Shown here piece by piece: positions 12,339-23,888 of a DNA stretch of 64,000 nucleotides. Every line of letters begins with the position of its first letter. Position 1 is the stretch's first letter. This DNA comes from Didymella arachidicola (taxonomy: Eukaryota; Ascomycota; Dothideomycetes; Pleosporales; Didymellaceae), in contig CM049994.1 of assembly GCA_016630955.3 (NCBI GenBank), positions 1,488,001-1,552,000 on the forward strand, given 5' to 3'. Made by a program: the position numbers and the translations under genes. The notes below the pieces were generated by a model. It had not been told where the DNA came from and did not search any database. It saw nothing but the letters and a program-made list of their open reading frames with translations.

Positions 12339-13377
12339 CTAAGCCTTCAAAATGACCTTGTGGGGAGCCTCCTTCTCCTCAGGCTCGCCGAAGATGTTTA
12401 CAGGCCACCTGGGCTTGTTGGCGATGTATGGGATGTTGAAACGACGGGGCTCGTCCTTGCCGATCTGCTCGATCTTCTTGAAGTCCGCGTCGGAGAGCTC
12501 GATCTCCTTGAAGTTGTCGCGGATGCGGCTGGCGGTGACGGACTTGGGAATGACAGAGTGGCCGCCGACCTGGGCCCAGGCGAGGATGACCTGCGCAGGA
12601 GAGGCACCGACGCGGTCGGCGATCTCCTTTATGGTCTTGTGGTTGATGAGCAGGGGCTCACCGACCATGTTGTTACCGAAAGCAGAGTACTCGGTGACGT
12701 GGATACCCTTCTCGCCCATCCACTTGATAAAGTCGGTCTGGAGGAGGCGAGGGTGACGCTCGATCTGGTTGGCGGCAGGTGTGACACCAGTCTCGTCAAT
12801 CAGGGCCTGGAGGTGCTCCTGTGTGTGGTTGGAAACACCGACAGCGCGGGCCTTCTTCTTGTCAAGCTTGGTCATGGCCTTCCATGTGTCGACAATGGAG
12901 ACGGAGTCAAGCATCTTGACGTCACCGTCGTCGCGGAGGGGGAAGAGGTTCTGGTGAACATCACCCTGCTCGTCAAAAGCAACGGGGAAATGGACGAGGT
13001 AAAGGTCGAGGTAGTCGAGACCGAGCTCAGCAAGGCAGTCGTCGAGCGCAGGGGCGACATCCTCGGGCCTGTGCTGCGAGTTCCAGAGCTTGGATGTGAT
13101 GAAAAGGTCTTCACGCTTGATGCCCTCGCTGAAGGCCCTCTTGAAAGCCTGAGCAATCTCCTTCTGGTTGCCGTAGACCTTGGCGAGATCAATGTGCTTG
13201 TAGCCAGCCTTGAGAGCCTCGTAGACGGCAGCCTCAACCTGACCGGGCTCGGCTTGCCATGTTCCAAAACCCAGCTGGCTAAGGTGTCGTCAGTATTTAG
13301 TCACATCTTGCTGGTTACTGAGGTACTTACGGGATGGAGGCGCCGGTGTTGAGCTTTACTGTGCGACCAAGAGACAT
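12339..13377 (-). CDS. Aldo-keto reductase, L-glyceraldehyde/glycerol dehydrogenase type
   Basis: Two exons (13377-13331, 13278-12339) give 328 residues, the usual AKR length. AKRs are cytosolic NADPH-dependent (beta/alpha)8 enzymes that reduce aldehydes. The 52-nt intron (GTAAGT to CTTAG) joins ASIP to QLGFGTWQ. The catalytic tetrad is visible: Asp in HIDLAKVYGNQ, Tyr of VYGNQ, Lys in FITSKLWNS and His in LYLVHFP. The NADPH-binding IPKSVTASRIRDNF motif follows. The start MSLGRTVKLNTGASIPQLG and the tail NIFGEPEE resemble fungal GaaD/LarA L-glyceraldehyde reductase of D-galacturonate catabolism. Closely related glycerol dehydrogenases (Gcy1/Gld1) cannot be excluded. Codon use is strongly C/G-ending, suggesting high expression. 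Confidence 0.9.
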
Positions 13378-16300
13378 GATGTGTGATGTGAGATGGGAAT
13401 TGAGTGTAGAGGCAAGAAAGAAGCAGGAAAAGTAATGCTTATGTTGATCAAAGAAAAAAGATGGAGGGGCGCGGGGAGAATGTTAGAGGCGATTTGGTGG
13501 GGCAGTAGGTCGGAGACGTCACCGATGTCGAGAGCTCCTTCGGCGCCATCTCCAGCTGTAGCACCCTTTCCGCTCGAATACGCTCCGAGTCGACTTCGCC
13601 TCCGTCAAATTGCGGTCTCATTTGACTTTGATTGGTGGACCGAATGGGGCTCCGCGTTGCTGTGGTTCCGGTGGGATAGAACGTCGGCCTAATCTGCGAG
13701 ACGTTTCCCTCTCGTTTCAACTACTGATGGCTTGACCTATTCTGCATGCTTGCAGAATCAAGCAGGATGCTGTCGCACATGCAGCACATGAACCAAACGC
13801 CAGTTATATCGTTGGATCACGGGGACTGAGCCTCTCCAGCTTGTTGCAACCTGTCGCGCGTTTGACGCGCCGAGGATTGCGGCTGAAGTGTTAGGTGGCC
13901 AGACCCCCACTAGCCCCGCCTACGTCATGCATCGCACTTTCCTCCGAGGCCTTTAGAGCATGGCAGTGACATATTTCTCACATGCCGTCTTTTGTAGCCT
14001 AAGTTCCATGCGACGTTGCATCGAGAAACGGCAAATCTGATCTGCTTTGCAATCAAAAACAACGAAGAACGCTCCCGCAGTCTGGACCTTCACTCCATGT
14101 GTCCTCTTCGCCGCCAGTAACCGCAGGAGCCTACGCTCTCCACCAAGGGCGCCCGTAGAGACCAACCTGACACAGCTATGCATCAGCTATCGGATCCGTT
14201 CAAGAGACTAACAGTCCAGGCCTGCGTCATAGATGTATAGACAGATGCCATCGGATCCCCAGATCGCGCGGTCGAAGGTAGACACACTTGTCGAGTTGGA
14301 GAGGCTTCGAAATGGATACCCAGCGACCACCTTAGAGTGAACTCTGTCGAGTTCAAACCCACTGCACAATTTACAGCTCCTCCAAACCACCCGTACTCTT
14401 GCGCAACGGACCTTGGGCACCTTCTACACACAAACTCAGCTTGCAAGGGAATTACCGTCTATAAAATCAACATGGACACTCTGTTTCGTATGCACCAACC
14501 CAGATGATCATTGCTGGTGCCAATTCTAGGTTCCGATCGGACTCCTCAACCGCTCGTCCGTTGGGATTTTAACACTGCACATTAGCGGTTCAACGTGGAA
14601 AGAGACAAGAAACGATTGTCGAGCCCTTCGCCCATCACGAGAGAAAGCCCGAGGTGAAAGCTTGATGCCGCTCACGGCGCAGAAGCCCTGGAGCCTAGCC
14701 TCAGCAGTCTAAATGACTCCTCCACCTTGATTAGAGCAAGCAAAATACTATGATCGGCAGGGCAAAACACGCCTTTCAAAAACATCCGGAAATAAACCAA
14801 GAGTCGGTTTCGTCCTAACCAATCTCTACTTTCCGATGGCGCTTCCATCGAGCTTTAGAACATAAAATCCCGCATTACGAGCATTCTCGGGGCTGCGAGA
14901 GAGTACGCGCGACCCGAACCTCACTCGCACGATACCAATACATCGGTTCTCGCAATCACGAACCTCGCTGTGTGCTGGAATATCCCTCAGGCCGCCTGGT
15001 GGTACACCGTACCCCTATGTGGAAGTGTCAGAGACAGATTTGGTGCATGGGAGAGGGAATGTGCTGTGCTAATTTATAACAGAGGCGTTATTAGCTAGAA
15101 TCGACTATCACGTTGCGTTTGCAAGGTGCTGGATTGAGGGCACGATCCTGCCCGACGTTTCTCTGTTGGACCGTAGGCTCATGCGGTCTGGTGGGAGCAC
15201 ATATCAGAGTGATGCACAGTGCCGTATCATTGGAAGTCAGCTAGAAGATATTCCATCTACCAATTACACCATTATGGGTGCGATGAGGGGATACGCGTTG
15301 ACTGCGTTATTCGTTGTTGAAAAATGGCCAAGTCGAGATAGATACGCGTGGAGCGGTTCTATGGGAAACAGCTGTCAACATTCAATTATAGTCTTGCCGG
15401 TGACACCAACAAGCGATTTGAGCAACACCCCCCAACCCAATCACCCTCACAGCACCTGAATACTACTAACCCCCCCGTTCTCGTCCACCAAACCAGCGAC
15501 ACCACCAGCCAAGCGCCATCCCAGTTCTAATAACCGCACCCAAGAAGACGACGAAAGAACACACGCGCTTATCATACCGACGCAGCCACGACAAGGTCGC
15601 AACGCGATTGGTCGAGCTGGCCAGCCGAACGCGAGGATTGCCGTAGAGGGAAAGTCGCTACGAAGCCAAGCTCATTCCAGCTCCTGAGCCAAGGCGTGTA
15701 CACTCCCCGCCAGATCTCGCGTCTCGGACCGCGATGTGTTCGTATCTCGCGGCGCGTCGCGCTCGGTGTCCGTGATCTGGGCTGGGTGGGGGAGTTGGGC
15801 ACCGGATCCTGGGGAGTTCGGGATCATGTCTTGACGAGTGTATCGAGCATTACAAGACTTCCGTGCACTGCTTTATAGTATAGCTCGGCTGCAGCCAGCA
15901 TTGACACATCCCCCCCCCCCCCCATCCTCACACCGCGCCATCTCCACCACCCCCTTCTTCCAACAACCACACCCCGCCTTCCCAAGACCAGCCCGGCACG
16001 TCCTTCTTGCCACCTAGCACTGCCACTACCAAGACCATGAGAGCTGGGTCTGGAATTTTATGCTGATGCTGAGGCGGCGGGATGGTGTGTTGACGCGTGG
16101 GTGGAAATGTGCGGCGCGGGGGTTGTGTTGGGGGGGAAGGTTGGGTTGTGATGGGGATGGTGTGATGGGAGGGTGTGTCTGGCGAGGCAGCGGGGGAGGT
16201 GTGTGGGGTCAGGGACAGGAGGGGGAGGTGTTGGCTTGGTGTGAGATGGAGATGGCGGCTCGTGGGTCCGTCGCTGTGGTGGGTGCAAGGTGAGAATGCC

Positions 16301-16883
16301 CTTGCGTTGATCATGCGGGGCGGACTTGATTCAGGACGGATCTCGTTGTTGCGATTGTTAGTCCATGTCGTGTCGGCAGAGACCAAAATAACGGGATGGC
16401 TAGACAGCACGGTGGGTCGATTCAGACGAGACCTTTTATTCGATTCGTGACCAGTGCCTGCTATCTACTCCACGAGCTGCGTCCTATTATCCACACCCAT
16501 GCCACCAAGCGGCATCACCTCCCAAGCGATCCAACCCTGCGCACTAGCAGCTTTTTCTTCACCAACCTCCTCCGCCTCTCTACGACCCACCTCTTACATG
16601 CAACAATCGCCTTTGGCGAGAATATGCCAAATGCAACCCAAACGCCCGTGAACAGCCTTCAAGGTGGCTGCTCGACATGCAAAGCCATCGTGGTAGATGA
16701 CGACCAAACAACCTTTTCGTAAGTGGAACATGGACCAATAGATCCGGGGAATGTGACGTTTCCTTCGTACACGGCGCGCGAGCACGCTCTCCACCGTGCC
16801 CGGCCTGCTGTAGGAAAAAGAAGGCAAAACACGCTAAACGCCAAGCACACCAATGCAAAACAGCCAAGGATCCATCGCAGCAC
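13378..16883. other. Gene-poor stretch of 3.5 kb
   Basis: Between the aldo-keto reductase start and the Lrg1 stop. Short frames on both strands (for example 13953-14446 minus, 15166-15459 plus, 15928-16410 minus) lack motifs and consistent splicing. The stretch includes a C-rich segment near 15425-15500, a 14-nt poly-C tract (15910-15923) and a G-rich plus strand from about 16065 to 16290. I recognise no RNA gene or transposon. Unspliced UTRs or a long non-coding RNA are possible. Confidence 0.5.
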
Positions 16884-19800
16884 TCACCCTGCTCCTGTGG
16901 TGCTGATCTGCTGCTGTTTCTGGTACTGCGGCGAGCGGTAGCTGTGCCGGTGCGGACTCGCGGTACGATGGCTTTCGTTGGATGCTTGTGGGTTTTGTCC
17001 GTAAGGCGGGTTGGGCGTGCCCATGTCGGGGTGGCGGGAGGGCGAGACGTTCATTCGACCGCCGACTGCGTGTTGTCGTACCGAAGACTCGCCGGATACT
17101 GCCGACGTGGGATTACTGTCTGCGTCTGTAATCTGTGGAGCGTTTCGCTCGTCTTTGCGCTTTGCGATGCCGCCTGTGTTCTTGGGTGATGTCGCGAGGG
17201 CGTCGCCGGGATTTTTCCCGCGCTGTTCCCAGCGCCGCATGATCTCCTTGGCGCTCATGTCGGTTGCGTTCTCATCGCTGAGGAGCTCCATGATCTCGGG
17301 GGGTACCTGATTGAGTTAGCACAGATGGATTCAAATGGTTGGTGCGAGTAGGACATACCTCGGAGAACTCATCGTTGTTCTCGATGAGATCAAAAACAAC
17401 CTTCACGGCACCTTGATCGACATTGCGGACTTCCTTGTCGTTGCTTTCGCGCAGAATGTTTGGAGCCATCACTGTTGCGATGTTCCACGTGTCCATCTTG
17501 TTACCAGACTCTTCGTCGACTGTGTGGAAAGAGGACACCCAGTTGAGGAAGCAGAACAGGACCTCCATCGTGTCGCGGTGCGACTTTGGCAACAAGCACA
17601 GCACCAGATGAAGAACCTTCTTTCGCTTGTCTTGGTCCTCAATGTCTGGGCTGTTAGTGGGGTTTATTGGTGAACGGGGATGCACATACCATTTGCTGTC
17701 ATGAACAGCCTGTAGAGTTTTAACGTCAAAACTGGATCCGGCATGACGCGTAAGAAGCGCTTGAGGAGATTGGCGAGAATGACCGGGTTCTTCGTGCTCA
17801 GATCGACCTGCTCGACACCTTTCTGGTCGACCTCGACCTCGAGCTCGCGTAGAGCTTTGAGGTTACCGTTCTTTCGGAAGACTCCCTCAATCGACATGTC
17901 CATGTTCCTCATCGCGGTGATGGCGTCCTGGAGTAGCGCGGGGACCTTGAGCGCGCCCGGTCCAACACCTTCGGTGCACTCGCAACCCTTCTTCTCGACC
18001 AACCACTCCAACGATTGCTTGAAAGTTGCATTCTCTGACGACGGTTTTTCGACCGTCTGTGGCTTCTTCGGCTTACCCTTTGTCTTGCCAAATCCAATCT
18101 TGCCCCAGAAATTGTTCTTCTTTGACTCGATCAGATCGAGCAGGTCTTCCTGGTTGTACTGGTTGTCGTCGAGAAGCAGGCCGAGTTGCAGCACCGCCAG
18201 ACCCTTCAGCTTAAAGTACTCGAGCGGCGAAAGCTCCGAGAAGAATGTGCGTGACCGGCCATTGCCAACATTGTTCAACTCTTGTCCGCCAGAGAAGTCA
18301 CGTCGATGACCGTGACGCACCTTTGCGTGTTCCTGACCAAGGAGAGCGCCACCGCCAGCTCGGAAAGCGTTTGGTCTTTGCTCTCGCTGTTGTTCCATGG
18401 CAGCCATGCGGGCAATATCATCCAATGCAAGCGAGTTGACGGCAAGTGTGGCAGTATCCATGTCGACCTGATCGCGCTCATTGACGATTTGCATGCCACC
18501 GCGCATCTCGGTGTTGGCTCCAGCTTCGAACCCTTCGGACCCGTCAAGAATCCTCGATGCACGAGCTCTCTTCATGGTATTGGAGAGGTGCTTGTCCAAT
18601 CGTGTGGAGCGCAACCGTTTGATGTCAGACATGGACTGCTCGTAGGCTGCATTCGAGCTGCCTTGCCCGTTTAGGTTGGTGTCCGAGCCATTGTAGGATT
18701 TGGACCTAGCGTCAGCTCGTAGATGGGCCGGTGCCAGTGCGGCACCATTGTTGTCCATGCGGTGGCCTACCGAGGAGTCGTAGCCTGTCAAGTTAGGGTC
18801 ATCTACATGTCATCATTAGTCGGACGAATGTATTCTTGGAAGCGCCGCGTGAATTCTGGGGCAAGGAGTCAAGATGAGGATGCTGATCGGTCGGGAGTGG
18901 TGTGGTTGGGTAGCTTACCGGAAGTGTGTGGTAGCGCACCACTGGTGCGCAGTGTAGCCATTAGGCGGGCATGAGCCACCTTGAGGAGATGTACGTATTG
19001 CCGTAGTTTGGTAACGTGGAGGAAGCCGTTTTCCGCATCTGGCTGAGCCGCTGCGCATGCAGGGCAGAAAACACGTTTCGAAGAGGGGCTCCAGTACGCT
19101 TGCCGTGTATCATGACGTAAATCTGCGTTGCAGCTGCAACAGACCATGCAGCTGTAGTTGAAGGACATGTTGTTGAGGTGCAGGCATTTGTCTTCGACCT
19201 GGAGGTCGCAGATGGGGCAGGCGTCTGCCCAGCGTGGGATGAGTATTGCTGCTTCAGCGGCCTGGTCTTTTGATGCCTCCTCTTCAAGCTTTGCATCAAG
19301 CGAGTTGACCTGAGACAGAAAACTGGTGATGCCGCTGGAGCTCATTGTCTCGCGCTCTAGCTTCAAAGCGCCTTGTAGACAGATTCTGATCAGCAACTTG
19401 AGGTAATGAGCAAGTCCCGTGACTAGAGACAGCAGCTCCTGGGTGACGCCAAGACGGCGCACGCCTGTGCCTGACGACTGCGTGAGGAGTTGGAAGAAGG
19501 CAACCACCTTCTTGCAGAGCAGCTTCGCTTCGCGCGAGTAGCTCAGGCCCTTTGGGGTTTTGGTGGCTAGCTGGGCATCCAGGTCGTCGGCGGCCATGAA
19601 CAGCAGCTCGATGTGGATGATGAACTTCTTGGCTGCCATGACGCCGTCCACATACGCACCGTTGCTCACGTGCAGGAGCATGTCTGAGATGCAGGTTGCC
19701 GACTTTTCTTCAAAGGCAGACAAGGTCTTCCAGATCCAGTTGACCTTGGCCTCGATCTCCTCTTCCTGCTGTCGCACATTTTCGCGGATGGCGTCTGTAG

Positions 19801-20673
19801 CATCGCCCTCGGCGGGCTGCAAGCTCTCGATGACGGGCTGGCCGGTCGAGTGCAATCGCACGTTCCAGTACTTGTGGATCATGTAGCATTCGGGATGCCA
19901 ATGCTGATTCTGGCCATTGCGGTAGATTTCGACAAACTGTTTGAGGATGGAGGTCTGGCAGCCATTGCAGCGTTGCGCAAACTTTGTCGAGTAATGGTAG
20001 TGGCAGTAGACGCTGCCCTCGTGCTCGTAGTAGCTATCCGAGGCGCCGAAGACGGTAGGACACACAGAGCAGGTGAAGTGCTCGATGTGGTATTTCCGTT
20101 CCAAAGCAGTGATGTAGGAGCCGCGGAGGGCTTGTCCGCATTCATGGCAGAGCAGGTCGAGTCGACGAAAGTAGTCCGTCTCGCAGAGGGGATACTGGCC
20201 TGGAGGCTTGTCGGGGACGGGGAAGAACTTGGAGGCTACAATCTTGCCGCAGTCCTGGACAAAGTCAGCTGGGGAGGGTGATTGTGGGGTGGTGAAGGTG
20301 CAGCCATGCCATGGCAGTCAAGTCGAGGGGGGCGAGGGTCTCGACCTACATGACAGGTGAAGCATTCCAGGTGGAAGGTGCCTCCCAATGCCCTGACGAA
20401 CTGGCCCGTCAGACTGTCGCCGCACTTGCCACAGATCTTGCCGCTGCGCTTCGGCTTGGGCGGCTGCATATGCTGGTCGTTTTGTGCGGGGTCGGTCATG
20501 GAGCGCACGGGGGCGTCGGCGTGGTCCTGGGGGGTGAGGCTCTGCGAGCGGGGCGGGTTGTGTTGGTCCAGGGGCTCGGTGGGCTGTCGCGTGAGGCCAT
20601 TGCTGCGCGGGTCGTAGACGTGCTGGTGTGGCGCGTCCTGACCATCCCTCTGCGGCGGTGCGGTCGAGTCCAT
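16884..20673 (-). CDS. lrg1: Lrg1-type LIM-domain Rho GTPase-activating protein
   Basis: Five exons (20673-20350, 20254-18919, 18802-17690, 17645-17359, 17306-16884) give 1160 residues; all junctions keep frame. Lrg1 stimulates GTP hydrolysis by Rho1 and so controls cell-wall synthesis and hyphal growth at tips and septa. LIM 1 starts with CGKCGDSLTGQFVRALGG and is split by intron 1 at FTCH-DCGK. LIM 2 has CHECGQAL and LIM 3 CNGCQTSILKQFVEIYRNG with HWHPECYMIHKYW, typical of Lrg1. A fourth zinc-binding region (CPICDLQV to CPACA) follows. The C-terminal RhoGAP domain contains IEGVFRKNGNLKALRELE (arginine finger Arg) and LANLLKRFLRVMPDPVL. The tail is Pro/Gln/Ser-rich. The start is the first ATG in frame upstream of LIM 1; the N-terminus is low complexity. 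Confidence 0.92.
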
Positions 20674-21231
20674 GGGCAGCGCGGCGGTGGCAGGGGGCGG
20701 GAATGCGTAGGCGGCGCAGGGCCGTGGTGACGACGACAACGACGACTGGCGGTGAGGCGTGGGTGCAGCCGTGCGGATGCAGCGAGGCGAGGCGGCGAGA
20801 GGCGGTGCCGAGGGCTGCTATGTACAATGGAGCGGGATGCGAGGCCGTCGACATGCGCTCGCGGCGGGCAGGGCGCGCGGTGTCGGGCAGGCGGCGACGC
20901 TGTGGGGGAGCAGCAGTGGGAGACCCTGAGCGGCGAGCGAGCACCGCCAGGGCAGCCGGGCAACGGGGCTACGGGGCAGCAGCGCAGTCGGGGCTGGAGA
21001 CGGCGGGCGGGCGGGCTTGAGCGGGCAGGGCGGCGGGCTTGGGTGCGGGCGGGCGTGTCGTGTTGCAGCAGTCGAGCTGAGGCTGGCGGTGGTTCACGAC
21101 GACGTCCATGCACCGTTGGCAAGACTAGTGTGTCTCCGAGTTGGCGTGGCTCAACTCCACACCGAGTGCTGATCGCGCCGCGTTGAGACGGGCTTAGTCA
21201 GAGCACTGGCAATGGTGGACTCGACCACGGT

Positions 21232-21291
21232 ACTGTGACTACTGTGACTACTGTGACTACTGTGACTACTGTGACCTACTGTGACTACTGT
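21232..21291 (+). repeat. 9-bp tandem repeat (ACTGTGACT type)
   Basis: About six head-to-tail copies of a 9-bp unit reading ACTGTGACT, one with an extra C. It lies in the shared lrg1/rpb4 upstream region. Confidence 0.85.
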
Positions 21292-21569
21292 CGTGGGCGC
21301 AGACGCGCAGACGCGCCGACTCGCCGACTCGCAGAGGAGGGCACGACACGGGAATGTGGACGGGCAGCGGTTCATGGACGTCGCTGGTGCTGCCCGGCGT
21401 GTCGTCTGTGTTTACTGCGCCTGTGTAACCATGCAGCTCGTTGTCCCCAAGCAACGGCGAGGCGCTCAGCGGCATCGGGGGTGGCGGGCAGGACAGTCGC
21501 AGGCGCGCAGCTGGAGGATGCGGCGGGCTAACACGCCGCACGGCGAGGCTGCCAGGCCAGGCACCCACG

Positions 21570-21685
21570 CATTCAGCACTCGGGCACTCAGCACCCGGGC
21601 ACGCAGGCACTCGGGCACGCAGGCACTCGGGCACGCAGGCACTCAGGCACGCAGGCACTCAGGCACGCAGGCACTCAGGCACCAA
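21570..21685 (+). repeat. 16-bp minisatellite
   Basis: Around seven copies, the first ones degenerate, of a unit close to GCACGCAGGCACTCGG or its GCACTCAG variant. It ends about 400 bp before the rpb4 start. Confidence 0.85.
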
Positions 21686-22087
21686 CGCTCTCAGGCTCGC
21701 CATCTGCGCTGCAGCCCTGCCTGCTGCTTCGCGACACGCAGTCTGAAGGCGCCTCTCCCTGCTGGTTGGCTGCCGTGCCCTGCCCTGGCCTGCGAGACGC
21801 TGCGGGGAAAAGCCGCGCCGGCGCTTCTCTCCGCGGCAGCAGACGCGCCAAGCCGACTTTTGGCGGCTGCAGCCTCTCGTCGTCGACACGGGCGACGCGA
21901 CAAAGCGCCCTGCCATTGCCATTGCCATTGTCTGCGCAACCCCTCTGCCCAACCGCGACGAACCTCCCACCACCCGCGACGAGCCTTCATCACCCGCGAC
22001 GAGCCTCCATCACCCGCAGCGCGCCTCACCCATCCCGCAGCGCTCCCCGCGCACTCTCTCTCGCTCCCTCACACAACCACGCCCGCC

Positions 22088-22751
22088 ATGGACTACGGCG
22101 AGAGCACAAATCCCAATGCCGCCCGCCCGACCCCCATCGAGTACCCCAAGCCGCCGCGCCTCGTCTCGCGCCCCAAGCCGCCCGTCGCCCAGGACGAGGA
22201 AATGGGCAACGAGATCAAGCTGGGCGATTTCGAGGACGTCCACGCCTTGTCCGTCTCCGAGGCCCGCGCCGTCGTCACCGCCGTCCACAAGGGCCGCAAG
22301 AACAAGGACCCCGAGAGCAATCCCCTGCGCGACCGCATCCACAACGACAACCCCACCATCACCCACTTCCTCGACTACTTTGACAACTTTGCCCGCTACA
22401 AGGAGGAGGAGAGCCTGCACGCCATCAACGCCATGTTCGACACCCACCCCGAGCTGACCACGGTCGAAAAGGCCCTGCTGGGTACGTCATCATTGGCTCC
22501 AACCCACCCGTCTGAACATGCATGCAGCCATGCACTTTGCCCCCCCGAGACACCTCTCTGACACACCCCAGGCACCCTCACCCCCGACTCGGCCGACGAA
22601 GCCACCACCCTCATCCCCTCGCTGGCCGACAAGATGGACACCGACTCGCTGCAGGCCATTCTTGACGAGCTCACCAAGATGCGTGCGTTGGCCTTGGCTG
22701 CTCCTCACCTGCGACTGCGACTGACATGTGCCAGAGGACCGCCTGCGATGA
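22088..22751 (+). CDS. rpb4: RNA polymerase II subunit Rpb4
   Basis: Three exons (22088-22481, 22572-22682, 22735-22751) give 173 residues. Rpb4 pairs with Rpb7 in the stalk of RNA polymerase II. Visible family features are the N-terminal KLGDFEDVHALSVSEARAVV segment, the FLDYFDNFARYKEEES helix and the C-terminal GTLTPDSADEATTLIPSLADK plus LDELTKM. The last intron (52 nt) has branch point CTGAC and acceptor CCAG. It leaves a 17-nt terminal coding exon ending QDRLR. The start is the only ATG before the conserved core and has good context (GCCATGG). Divergent from lrg1. Confidence 0.92.
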
Positions 22752-23039
22752 GCCGCCGGCACTCGGCCGAAAGCGAGATTCCCACATCCCCCCGCGCCCT
22801 TGCGTCTTGTATACTACCGCGGTACACACCCTCGAGCCCCTCCACCACGCCTACCAGCCACACGTGCGCATCACCGCCCGTGCTCACCCAGGCAGTCCAG
22901 CGCGCTGGCGGCTGGCCATGTCAGCCAAGGTCCAAACATCACTCGAGTACAGCATGGGACAGGTACACAGTCAGATCACATCCAATCAAAATGCACCTTT
23001 CATGGTAGCATCCTCCTCCCTCCTCTCTCTTCGCATTCA

Positions 23040-23215
23040 TTCTGATTACTAATCCTCTCTTCTCCTTCCTTCTAATCACTGACCTCCTCTCTTCTCCTTC
23101 CTTCTAATCACTGACCTCCTCTCTTCTCCTTCCTTCTAATCACTGACCTCCTCTCTTCTCCTTCCTTCCAATTACTGATCCCCTCTCTTCTCCTTCGCTC
23201 TGATTACTCCATCCC
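23040..23215 (+). repeat. 32-bp pyrimidine-rich tandem repeat
   Basis: A 32-bp unit containing CTCTCTTCTCCTTCCTTC and TAATCACTGA repeats at exact 32-bp spacing (TCTAATCACT at 23071, 23103 and 23135), with degenerate copies at each end, about five in all. Confidence 0.9.
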
Positions 23216-23251
23216 TTCTCTCCCCATTTCTTCTAATTACTGCATGCTTAG

Positions 23252-23270
23252 CCCCCCCCCCCCCCCCCCC
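23252..23270 (+). repeat. Poly-C tract of 19
   Basis: Uninterrupted run of 19 C just after the 32-bp repeat. The length may be unreliable because homopolymers are error-prone. Confidence 0.9.
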
Positions 23271-23888
23271 AGCTCGCTGCCTTGACACGGAAAAGCTAAT
23301 TTCGCTCTTCTATCACCCGACTGTAGGATTCGCCCAGCTCCGCGATCCTCCTCCAAGTCGGTCCGTCACCCAGGGAGTCCACCGGCTGCCCATCAACCGT
23401 CATATCTCCGACGTTGTGAGGCCACGTGCTAGACTCGACGAGGAAATTTCCACGGGTCGCATCACGCGAGTAGGGCCGAACATGTTTCATGAGGCAGGCC
23501 ATCATGCCCACGCAAGGACAACCTCGTCAAGCAGTAAACTAAAATAAAATGTCAAAATTGGGCACATCAGGTGCGCAAGCACATGGTCCATGGCGTCTGC
23601 CGCCGTCTTCAAGCTGAGGCTCGACAAGGCAGCACTAGAGCCTGGATCCGCGTCCCGAACCACCATCGCGGAACCTGTTAGATGTCCGAATCGTGCACGT
23701 CCGTCTCCACGTCTCCGAATGCTTGGCCTCACCCTGGCACCCCCAGGCAATTTAGCAGACCGCCACGTCCGTTCACTTTGTCGATGCGTTCTTTCTAGAC
23801 CCTGGTTCTGTTGACTTATACCCGCACCTAGTCTCCACGCTGGTACTTGTCTCGCCGCAACTTCTCTTCGTTCCATGTTCCCTTCGTT

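Larger units (their letters stand above)
20674..22087. other. Divergent lrg1/rpb4 intergenic region
   Basis: 1.4 kb, very GC-rich, between the starts of two divergent genes, so it holds both promoters. It contains two tandem repeats (listed separately). Long open frames across it in several frames are an effect of GC content and repeats rather than genes. Confidence 0.6.
22752..23888. other. rpb4 downstream / GPCR upstream region
   Basis: 1.1 kb with a pyrimidine-rich tandem repeat and poly-C tract (listed separately). A minus-strand frame at 23505-23296 has a mildly coding look but no motif or supported partner exon, so it is not called. Confidence 0.5.

Noticed and set aside
12312..13352. 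Plus-strand frame of 346 codons
   Set aside because: Antisense of the aldo-keto reductase; an effect of strong C/G-ending codon use.
21281..22561. Long plus-strand frame of 426 codons through the minisatellite region
   Set aside because: Only its last part, from the ATG at 22088, encodes Rpb4; the upstream portion is GC-rich repeat translation without motifs.
23296..23505. Minus-strand frame with mild coding look
   Set aside because: No recognisable domain, no supported upstream exon, and next to low-complexity repeats.
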